Source of the DNA: Anaeramoeba flamelloides
Lineage: Eukaryota > Metamonada > Anaeramoebidae
DNA length: 64,000 bases
Assembly (NCBI GenBank): GCA_027625915.1
Contig: JANTQA010000030.1
Coordinates: 1,860,001 to 1,924,000, forward strand
Reading direction: 5' to 3'
The position numbers and the translations under genes were made by a program. The notes below the pieces were generated by a model. The model was not told where the DNA came from and ran no database searches. It worked only from the letters and a program-made list of their open reading frames with translations. Shown here one piece after another: positions 47,170-57,716 of the stretch (its first letter is position 1; each line of letters opens with the position of its first letter).

Positions 47170-50100
47170 TTTTGAAAAGGGATTATTTTGAAAAAAATAA
47201 AAACTATTTTGATTTCTTTGGGAGGTTTTCTTAAAAATTAAACCTGATTTTCAAAATAATATTAATTTTTAACTTTTTTGTAATTCTCTTCTGAAGGTTT
47301 GTTCTTAGTAAGTGAAATTTTTTTTGGGTGTATGGTTAATATAACCTATAAGGATTATTATTTAATCACACTATATAAATTAAAAGAATTTTTCTTTTAT
47401 CAAGAAGTTCTGTGGGTTAATTGATTAAAACATTGAAAACAAACAATTATTAAGGAGTACATTGATATCTTGAATTTCTCTTATTTAAAAAAATTCTTTG
47501 CAAAGAAGGAATAAAATCGAGATTTTTAAATCAAAAAATAGAGGTAATTTGTGAGACAATTTTTTTCGACAATTTTTGCCATTCACCAAATATTAGAGTT
47601 TTTATGGTATCTTTTTATATAAAATGAATTATGAAACAGAAATTCCAAAATTGATTTTGTTTGATTAAATTTTCAATATCAGTCATCCTTTTTGATAATA
47701 TCTATATCGTAAATGAATTACCGAACATAAATTAAAGAATATGAAATCTGTTACATAAATTTGAAAAAAGATTGTTTTTTTTAAAAATTAAATTGATCTA
47801 AAAATCAACTAAAGTATTTTAAATAAAAAATTGAATGAAAATAATTAATACTTTTGATTTAATTTATTTTTTTTTCTGGGTTGTATCATAATTAGTATCA
47901 TAATTTATTAATAGATAATATTTTTTATCAGATATTCTGATATTCTTCAATATTTCAATTTATATGGGATAGGATTAAATGAATAATGTGTTTTTTGCTT
48001 TACTTTACAACCTAAAACTATATTCTTAAACCATCAAAGTCTTTTTTCTTAAAATAAATTTCTTCTCAAGGATTTATCTACCTTTGGTGTTTCAAATTTC
48101 GAGTATTTCCTTTATACTATTTCAGTTTAACATTTTTACCTTTGACTTTAATGTTCTAAATAAAATAAAAATTATATTTCGGAACAGAAATTACTTAATA
48201 TCTTTTCTATCAAAAAAAATACATAAAAGATATTTTGTAAAATAAAATATTATAATATAAAAAATTAGATCTTGAAAAATCGAGTAATAATTTGTTTATT
48301 TTTTAAAAGTATTTTCTGTTCTTACTTAATATAAAAAATCAAAATAAGTGACTTTAAAATACAAATATATATATTTTTTTATTTGGTAATAGAATTTTTT
48401 TCAAATCCTGGAAAATTGACTTAGCCTCTTTTTAATTTAAGAAATGATAAGAAAATTTCTATAATTAACAAAAAAAAAACGTAATCGAGGGCATATCACC
48501 AGAAATCACAAAAGGTGTAAAAATCAGATTGAAAGATAATTGATAATAAATAAAAATTCAACATTCCATAATTAATATTTGATAATTCACTATCTTTTTT
48601 TTAATTAGAAAGGATTCAGTAAAATCTTTGATTGTTTTCAATTCTTTTTACAAAAAAACAAACCCTCAGATACAACCCCCAGATAGTGGAATTTACGTTG
48701 CTGAATTTTAAATACATATTTATACAATTCTGTGTTTTTTTTATTTTTAATTTTTTATGGTGAATTTTTATAAAATTATACGTTTTCTAACTTTAAGAGC
48801 TAATTTGATAATAGTTTTCTTTTTTCTTTTTAAATTTTATTGAAAACCATTTATAAAAGATCTAACATTTTTAAAAATTATAATAAATAATGAAACAAAA
48901 AATGTAAAAATAAAAACTAACAAAAAAATTTTAAAAAAAAGTTCAAAGATATATTTTTAGCCAAAAATATTTTTTTGGAAGTTAAACCCCATAAAAAATC
49001 CACAATTAAATTCCCAAGTTGGGCTCCTTCCACATCACCAATCCTTAATTTATAAATTTTAAGAATGTTTATTCAATTTCCAGATATTTTTTTTTGATTA
49101 TCTAACCAAATAAAGAATAATAATTCCAAGCAATATCTCAATTATTTTTCTATTTTCTGATGATAAAAACATAATAAAATATGTTTTCCAAATTCTTGAT
49201 ATTAAAATAAATAAATAAAACCAACCAAATTTATTATTAATATTATTTTTTAATAAAAAATCTTCCAAAATAGTACTTTAAATTTTAAATAAATAAAGAA
49301 ACAAAAAACAATTCAACGATATTATTTTGAGTTTCAGAATCAAATTGAATAATTATTTCTTATCTAAATACTCTTTTAAATATCTTTTTTAAATATAAAT
49401 AATAATAAATTATTATAATTTTAGAAAATCTCTTTTCTTATTGTATATATAAAAATAAAATATAACCAGTTATAAATTTAAGGCTCAAACTTTCAACAAA
49501 ATTTAAGATAAAAAACCCTCAAATTAAGGCTTAAAATATGGAATTTTATTTTTTACAAATTATTTTACTAGAATCTGAATTTTGTGCCTTAATATGAGAT
49601 TTTTATTGTACCTTAAGTTTCGTTTAAGTTTGTGCCTTAAATTTGAAACTGACTGTATATAAATTTTTTTAAAGTATTATTTAAAGGTATCCTAAATCCT
49701 TTTTAAAAAATGTAAAATTCACCCAAAATTATCAATTAACAATATATATATATATATATATATATAAACCAAATTTCACAATTAGGGGCAAATTTTTATT
49801 ATTATTATTTTCTTTTTTCGTTTATCTTTCAAAAAATAAAAAGATTACTCTATATTTTAATTCAATAATCTATATTGGTTATTATATCGAAAAACTTTAG
49901 TAAATTACATTATTTTTCAAAAATAAAAAAAATTAAACAAATTCATTTCCTGTGAAAAATATGCCCCTATTTTAAAAATTAAGCTTTTAATATAATATAT
50001 TCAGACTAACTAATTCTAAAAAATAATTAAAAATTTACTTTTAAATTATTCTGACTATATGAAAGCCTGGTAATCTCTGAAAAAAAAAAAAAAAAAAAAA

Positions 50101-50991
50101 TAATTACTAAAAAAATACAAGTGAATCAAATATTTTGAAAATAATATTATTGATTTTTTATTCTGGGATTTTTAACTAGAAAAAGGTTAAAAAAAATTTT
50201 TTTTTGTTAATAATTAAATTAATTTTAAAAACACATTACTTTTATACATTTTTTAATTTTTATTTAAATTTCCAACATTTTAATTGTTTTTTTTTTGGTC
50301 TTTATTAAAAAAAAAAACGAAATAAAAAATAATAAAAAAGAAAAAAAAAAAAAAAAAGGAATTAAAATGAAAAAAACCAAAATACCAAGAAATTTGAAAA
50401 AATAATTCTATTAAAAAATTGAAAAAACTTTATAAGAAGAATATGAGATGAAAATGAACAAAACCAAATCTAGTAAAATTAAACAGTGATTCAAGATTTT
50501 TAAAAATAATTTTATTATTATATAACTTGATATATTTATTTTTCGATGAAAATCAGGTCATGGGTTTTTTTCCCTACGATAAATAAATCTTATTATTTTA
50601 ATATTATTATTTATATTTTTCATTGTCTATTTTTGACTAAATTGAATAAAAACTAATAAATTCCTTTTTTAGTGAATATTTTCTTAGTAAAAAAAGACCA
50701 TTAAAGGAATCAAACGTTTTATACTTGATTAAATAAAGTCAAGTATTCTACAATTGAACAAATGGGTCTTTTATAAATTTAATACAATATAAATTCAAAA
50801 ATTATTTATATGTTTCTTTTTAATATAAACTGAATAATTATTTTTAAAAATTGTTTTCTACAGAAATAGAAACCATTTTCTTTTTAGATTTTCAAATTTT
50901 TTTCAGAATTTTAAACCAATCATTTTGAACTGAATTTCAATAAAAAACATTTTTATAAAAACTCTTTCAATTCAGGACTACATTCCACCAC
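47170..50991. other. Intergenic region
   Basis: No gene is supported. It contains a TA-flanked MITE (49465-49655) and an (AT)n tract (49741-49766). The rest is very A/T-rich. Confidence 0.6.
49465..49655. mobile_element. TA-flanked MITE, family A, copy C
   Basis: Terminal inverted repeats resemble those of 63798-63993. The right end reversed reads CAGTCAGTTTCAAATTTAAG followed by GCACAAACTT; the left end has AAGGCTCAAACTTTCAAC. TA flanks both ends. It is more diverged than copy A, thus older. No ORF. Confidence 0.75.
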
Positions 50992-51000
50992 TTGAGGGGG

Positions 51001-51321
51001 ATGAGTAATGATGTTTTTTCACTTTCACTTCTCACAAAAAATTTTTACACCGTAGAAATTGGAAAAAAAAACACATTTTTTGTCTTCTTTACCTTTTCAC
51101 GCAAACTGGTTTTCTTTGTTTTTCAATTAAAAGGAAAATTGAAAATTACAAAAAAAATAATTGCAAAAAATGGCTTTTGGGGATTTTCAAGTTCAAAATC
51201 AAATTTGAGAACATTTCAAACTTGTAAAAGCAAATTTAAAATTTATGTAGAACATCTAGAGGAATTACTGTCACTTCAGAAAGTTGAAATGGAAATTCTA
51301 AAATATTTAAATCAACATTGA
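51001..51321 (+). CDS. Weakly supported ORF, 106 residues
   Basis: ATG to TGA, Lys/Phe-rich, with one helical acidic stretch near the end (YVEHLEELLSLQKVEMEILK). Composition is richer in G/C than the flanks. No domain was recognised. Just upstream, a good TTCAATTCAG acceptor is followed in another frame by DYIPPLEGDE and TAA, which looks like a short terminal exon. If that exon is real, this ORF is 3' untranslated sequence. Confidence 0.25.
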   Translation: MSNDVFSLSLLTKNFYTVEIGKKNTFFVFFTFSRKLVFFVFQLKGKLKITKKIIAKNGFWGFSSSKSNLRTFQTCKSKFKIYVEHLEELLSLQKVEMEILKYLNQH

Positions 51322-51597
51322 GCATTGATCTAAAAAGTTAAAAATTCTGAAAATAGTTGAAATTGTGAAAATTTCACGTATTTTCTAAAAGAAATTCTCA
51401 TTGGACAAATATTACCTAGATTAAATAACTCTTTCAAGGGTGATTTTATACATTATTTCACTGTTTTCACTGAAAAACATAGTCATTAAAAAAATAGGAT
51501 TTTCAAACAGACCTATTGGTTAAAATTATATATACTCAAAATTAAACCTAAAGTTGGATGAGTAGACTCAAAATTTTCACTTTTATTCCTCTTTTAT

Positions 51598-53615
51598 ATG
51601 AAATTTAACAATGAACTAATTTTTCATTTTTTCGTTTTTAATCAAATTTTTCAAATGAAATTGTTTTGTCTGATAATCTTGATTCTTTTAATCATCAAAA
51701 ACAATAAAGTGTTTGGGGAATGTGAATTTAAAAGTGGTATAAGATCACAATATGGTACATGTTTAGGGCCAGTGGACGTTATAAAAGCAAAAAGAAAGGA
51801 ATACAGGTTATTGAATTATGGCTGTGCAATCGTAAATTTTTTTTTTTTAATTTTATCTTTGTTAACAACACTTAAAAACTAAAAAACAAAAAGAAAAATA
51901 AATTTTTTAAAACCATCATGGTAGGTTTGGTGTTTTTTTTTAACCTTATTGATTTTTACAAAAATTAAGATCGGTTAAGGTTTGGTAGGATTATATTCTA
52001 TTCAATTACTCGATTATTTCTTTTTTTTTTTTTCTTGAACTAATTTAGAATATTTGACAAACACAACCCACAAACCCAGAAGAAGAAATCAGATCAAACC
52101 AACAAAAAAACAAACTACGAACCGAAGGAAGAAAACAGTGAAAATTTGTTAACTTTTTGGTTCTTACGAAAAATCAACAAAAGTATAGTTAGTTGTTGTC
52201 TTATTTATACCAGCAACTAATGCTTTATTTTATCTTAACTTTACAAATATCACCCTCTCCTTCTCCAGTCTTACCACTCACTCAACTCGAAACAAGTTAG
52301 GTTTTAATTTTAAAAATAAAATGGGTCTTTAAGGGTGGTGTGATTTCTTTTTACAATTATTTTAATTTTTGAAAAAGAAAACAGCCCAACCACAAAATTT
52401 GCCTATTTTAAACAAACACTGATGAAAAATAACGTTTTTAAATTTGGTAAACTAAAATTAGGTAAACACAAAACATCTAAAATTCCTTGTCGAAGAACAA
52501 AAAATATACAAAAAAAAAAAACGATGAATTGAAAAATTTCTTTTGAACAAAAAGAAAAAGAGATTTAACTTTTAATTTTTTGGGCTGTTGTTGGTTGAAA
52601 AATAAATTGAACAAAATTTTTATTCATCTTTCCTCAAATTATTTTTCAAAGATCGAGCCAAAATTCGACTCATAATAGTTCAAGCCTTGACTATATTATG
52701 ATTTTCAAGATTAGAATTTTGAATTAATTGGTTCCTTTGAATTCCATTCTTTTTGATTTTTTTTGAAAAGCAGATCTACAATTTTGTTCCAATTATTTTA
52801 CAATTAACAGTGTTTTTAATTTTACTTTGATCATTCATATACTAATTAAGAGAATAAAATTTCTTCTTTTTTTTTTTTTTATTTTTTTATTCAAATTTTG
52901 CTTTGATCTCCAATAAATGAATCAAAATGCAAATAAGAATAAAATTATTTCTTTTGGCTTTGATTTAAAATTATTTATTGACGTTATTTTGTATGCTATT
53001 TCATGTTAAAATTTTTAGGACAAAGTCCCTTTTACTGATGTGAATAACGAAATAAAGTGCGGTGATTGTATTCCAAGAACAAATGGAAATTGGAGATTTG
53101 AAGGAATTCCGACCAAATTTCACTATTTTAAAAGAGAAACTTGTAAAACTAACCAAAAAGGGAAAACCGAATGTTTTGAATCAAAATTATCAATTACTTC
53201 ACCATTATATTTCTGCAGTGTTAACGAATATTGCAGTGAATATGGGGAATGCAAATCCATGGCACAATTAGATAATTATAAACAAAAATGCAATTTTACT
53301 GACCCAAACCCATGCGGAACTTTAGGCCTGAAATGTATTGCAAACCAATGCATTATCTGTAAAAATGATCTTCAACATTTTCCAAATTCTCAAACAAGTA
53401 TGCTGGAATCTGCTTATTGCGTGAATGGCAAATATACCATGAGCAAATGGAAGCAATTAGTACAACCAAAGCAATTTTTTACCTTTTTTACATTATTAGT
53501 GATCATTTATCTTTTAATTTATTTCACCGGTTTGCCGATTTGGATTGGAAAAAGAATAAAAAGTCAAATATGTAAAAGAAAGATCACAAAATATACCAGA
53601 AAAAATTATTATTAA
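51598..53615 (+). CDS. Secreted/type I membrane Cys-rich protein
   Basis: Two exons, 51598-51831 and 53019-53615, joined in phase 0 (donor GTAAAT, acceptor TTTTTAG). The likely start is the internal Met at 51655, because MKLFCLIILILLIIK followed by NNKVFG is a good signal peptide; the upstream 19 codons lack that character. The mature ectodomain has sixteen cysteines, including CGDC, CIIC and pairs around 144-156. It carries an NFT glycosylation sequon and is followed by one transmembrane helix (about 230-254) and a short basic tail rich in Lys/Arg. This layout fits a surface or endolysosomal receptor-like protein. No named domain was recognised, so the function is unknown. The 1.19-kb intron contains an F6 MITE. 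Confidence 0.72.
52585..52810. mobile_element. MITE family F6, intronic copy
   Basis: Left end CTGTTGTTGG then AAAATAAATTGAACAAAATT; right end reversed CTGTTAATTGTAAAATAATT then GGAACAAAATTG. Same family as 33552-33773, more diverged, within the intron of the Cys-rich protein gene. Confidence 0.65.
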
Positions 53616-53932
53616 ATCATAGTAAATATAATTTTATAATCGTAAAGATTATATTAAATAATTCCAAATTCATGGTTTAACCAATATTTCATGTTTTATA
53701 AATAAAATTCAATATTCGTTTTTTTTTTTTTTTTTATAGAATATTGAGAACATTCTTTTAGAAAAATCTTTTTTTATACAAAAAAAAACCAAAATATTCA
53801 TCCATACTTTTCAAGAAATTTTTTCATAATATAGTTTAAAATTAGAGCCCATTAAAAAATTCTTAAATCATAAATTGATTAGGCTTTAAAATATTCTAAA
53901 TCTTAGAAATAAACCATTTTCCAGTCAAAGTG

Positions 53933-54453
53933 GGCCAGTTATAATTGAGTGGATTAAATGTGTTTAAAGTGCTTGAATGTATTTTGGAAGTAAAACATTT
54001 ATTTTGGAAATTCTCAAAATTGAAATCATTTTTTTCAATTTTTTTTTTGATTTTTTTTTTATGATGTGAAGTTCATTTGTAAATTTTTTTTAATACAAGA
54101 TCCTATAGTCACTTGGTAAAAACGGGCTATTCAAACATTTTTGTAAAAGTGAAAATGATTGTAGATAAATTGTATTTATTTCTATTGGAATTTTATTTGA
54201 TCTTTAATTGAAAGATCAAAATGAACATTGTTGTTTTTCTCAATGGGCACTGACATCTGCAAAAAGTGATATTTTACTATTGCAAGTTTTTTTTTCAATT
54301 TTTAAGAAAATATATTGATTGATTAATTTTATTTCATTTGATAACAACTATTATACGATGTGTATTATTATATTTATTATTTTTTTATTTATTCTACAAA
54401 GGCTATCTAGAAAAAATAATTGATATTGAAAAAAAAGTTGGGCCACTTTGACT
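53933..54453 (+). repeat. Dispersed repeat family N1, complete-looking copy
   Basis: Begins AGTCAAAGTGGGCC and ends GGCCACTTTGACT, so about 13-bp terminal inverted repeats bound about 520 bp. Internally it matches 10596-11082. No ORF. Confidence 0.75.
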
Positions 54454-55053
54454 AAAATATAGTTTATGATTTGACTAAAATGTTAATAGAATATTCAGTT
54501 ATTTACAATAGAACCAGAATACTTTTATTCTTATTATTTTTGAAATACTCATATCATAATTAAAATTAAAAAAAAACACAAAATAAAGTTCTTTATTGAA
54601 TAAAAAAAAGAGAGAGAGGGGGGGTTATAATAATTAAAATATTATATTGTTTAAATCTGAATCGGTTTCATTCAAAAATCCAAAAGATATTATTGGTATG
54701 GATTTTTCCAAAAAAAAAAAAAAACTGTAATCATTTTGGATTTCCAATTTAGAATAATAAATTAAAACTTTTTTGAAATTTAATTTTAAAAAAAATCAAG
54801 GTACAAATTAATATTGCCTTTAATGCCGAAAATTACATAAAAAAAAATCAAGATGATTTCAATGATTTTTCTATCACTTAACATCAGAATTATTTAGTCA
54901 ATAAATAATTTAAAATAGAGCTAAATTATTAGAAGAATTGAATTTGATTAATTATCTAATTATGTAGGATAATTTTTACTATTTCTCTTGAAATTCCAAT
55001 ATTGTTTTGTTACAAAAACAGAAATAAACAAATAAATTTTGTAAAGGATTTGT

Positions 55054-55360
55054 TTACAAATTTTCCAAAAGATTTTTCAACGTTCCTACCACATGCAACC
55101 CATAATCTTTGGGGAAAAATATAATATGTACACCGTTTCCACTTCAAAAATATAAATAATTTAGAACCATCTTGGCATCTTTTCAAAAAACAGATAGATA
55201 TTTTTAATTCTTTTTTGTGTTTTTTAGCAAAAATTTTTTGATCACAAAAGAATTTTCGACTCAAATGAAAAAAAATCATGTTAATTTGACTTACCAACTT
55301 GATTTAAAAATAAAAGGAATCAATCTTGGTGTTTTACTATCACTTTGAAAAATTGAAAAA
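55054..55360 (-). CDS. Possible exons with filamin-like strand pattern
   Basis: An exon ending at 55295 with a perfect GTAAGT donor joins, in phase 2, an exon at 55141-55054 preceded by a TTTTGAAG acceptor. The second exon reads GNGVHIIFFPKDYGLHVVGT and ends in TAA. That pattern (G-x-G-V/Y, alternating hydrophobics, P, G-x-H/Y) recalls the end of a filamin/Ig-like repeat. Upstream exons were not found, so this may be a fragment or coincidence. Confidence 0.22.
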
Positions 55361-56238
55361 CTACTTCACTCAAAAAAAAATACAACATCTGGTGAAAATA
55401 ACTCTTCTGATTAATGGAACGGTATTAAAATAAGAGATAAAAAATTGGAGTAAATTTATCGATCAAATAATATTTAAATTTATTGAAAATAAAAGTTTTT
55501 TAAAAAAATAAGCATGTTAATAAGGTCTAAAAACTTGTAATATTGTAAATAATAATAAGATTATTGTTAAATATTTAATTATAACAATAATTCAATTACT
55601 TAAGATAAAATAATATTGTAGATTTTATAAAAAATCAAAAAATTTAAAATTTAAAAGTGTTTAAAATTGATATATTTTTTCCAATTGAAAATATTCAAAA
55701 TTAAAAATATTCAAAATTGATAATATTAAAATTACAATTTAAAATTTAAAAAATAAATCTACCGAGTGACTTGAAAAAAATAAAAAAAAATGAAAATTTA
55801 TTGCAAATGATGAAAATAACATTGATTTAGACTTAGAACCACAATAAATTTGAATTTAATATAAAAATAATAGTATTAAAATTAACAGATATATTGAAAA
55901 TTGTTAAAAAAACCCATATGGAAATAATATTGAATACAGTAAAAAAAAAACAATAAATTAGAAATATTCAGAAAAAAAAATGGAAAACTAGCTTGAAAAT
56001 TTAGGAAAATACCAATTAATCAAAGTTTACAAAGATTATTTCTTAATGTGTTAGATAAGTTAATTAAACCATATTAGGAATTATTCAATAATTTCAATTT
56101 GCTTTTCGAAAAAAAAATTGATATTAAACTTTATTTCAGTTAAAGGGGCTAATTTTTTTTTAATATCAATTATTTTTTAATAATTGGACCTTGAAGAAAC
56201 AATAAGAAATAAGTAGAATAATACACATCAAAGGATTT

Positions 56239-56239
56239 T

Positions 56240-56272
<33 letters not shown>
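56239..56272. repeat. (AT)n microsatellite
   Basis: Alternating A and T for about 33 bases. Confidence 0.9.
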
Positions 56273-56275
<3 letters not shown>

Positions 56276-56443
56276 GAAAGAAAAATAATTAATAAATATA
56301 TTTTCTTAAAAATCTAGAAACTTAAATTCTCAGTGTACCCAATTTAGAAAAATAAGAAGGATCGTTTTGATCTCCTACTGTATTTAAATAATAAATAGGA
56401 AACATTTTTATACCATTTTTAATACTTTTCATTTAGGAATCAA

Positions 56444-56838
56444 GTCCTCAAATGAAGTGAGTTGGTATTTATGGTCTCTATTTAAAAAAGGGAATGGAAA
56501 TGAAGTGAAAATTTTTCAAATTTATTAATCAAATATTAGGATCAAAGATCAAATAAAATTCCAATAGAAATCAATATGATTTCTAAACAATCATTTTAAC
56601 AGTTTCAATAACCTTAAAATAGCACTTTTTTACAAAGCGACTATTGATCTTACAATAAAACATTTTTTTGCAACTGAATGAGGTTTCTTAAAAAAAATCG
56701 AAAAAAAAAACCAAAAATGATAAATTTCAAAAATTATTTAAATTTTGAGAATTCCTAAAATAAACTTTTTCTTTTAGTCTCCGATTCAAACACTTTTGAC
56801 ACATGTAATTCATTCATAACAACTGGAACCCTTTGACT
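56444..56838 (-). repeat. Dispersed repeat family N1, inverted copy
   Basis: Reversed, it starts AGTCAAAGGGTTCCAGTTGT and shares GATTTCTATTGGAATTTTAT and TTGATCTTTGATC-type words with 53933-54453. The distal end is less certain. Confidence 0.6.
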
Positions 56839-57542
56839 GGAAAAAAGTTTGTAAGAAATTGTAGATATGTTTTACTGTTAATTACTTTTAAACTAATTCA
56901 ATAAAATAATGAAGGTGGAAATGATATAACCCATATAATAATGAAAGATATAGCTAAAAAAATTGATTCAATCATGATTTAAAATAATTTGAGAAACTTT
57001 GTAAAAAAAAAATTTTATAAAAATAATAATTTATCAAAAAAAAAATAAAAATTGATTAAAAATATATTTAAAAATAGAAGTGCTCGGTATATTTCAAGGG
57101 GAAGAATATTTATCGTATTTTATATCTGATCTAATTTCAAACTCCATTTTCTTAAAAAATATACAATTAATACAATATTTGCCAAATATTCAACGATCAT
57201 TTATTATTAATTATAAAAACTTGTTTCAATTAATTAAATTCTATATATTAATTTATTGAATAATGGGAATTCAAACCTTATATAGAGAAAAAAGTTATTT
57301 CAATAGTTTTAAAAAAGACAAAAACTTTAAATTATTTTTTTTAAAACAGAAATATATTGTCTATAATTTAGTAAAAAATTAAAAAAGAACGTTAAAATTC
57401 TAAAATTAAATGGAATAATCTATTTGTTAACTTGTATTAAATAAAAATTAATTAATATCAAAATGAATAGAAATAAAAAAACAAAAAAAAATGCTAGTTA
57501 AGAAAAAAAGAGAACAATACAACTATTTGATAAATTTTAATT

Positions 57543-57680
57543 TTAATCAGAATCTGAATTAGAGTCCGAATTAGAGTTTGAATCCGAATTTGAATCTGAA
57601 TTTGAATCGGATGAAGAAACTGTTTGATTTTTTTTAGTTTTTTTCTTCTTTTTAATTACACTCTGTTTTTGTTTTTGTTT

Positions 57681-57716
<36 letters not shown>

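Larger units (their letters stand above)
53616..57542. other. Intergenic region with two N1 repeats
   Basis: Contains N1 copies at 53933-54453 and 56444-56838 (opposite orientation), a tentative exon pair at 55054-55360 (minus), and an (AT)n tract at 56239-56272. The remainder is very A/T-rich with nothing recognised. Confidence 0.55.
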
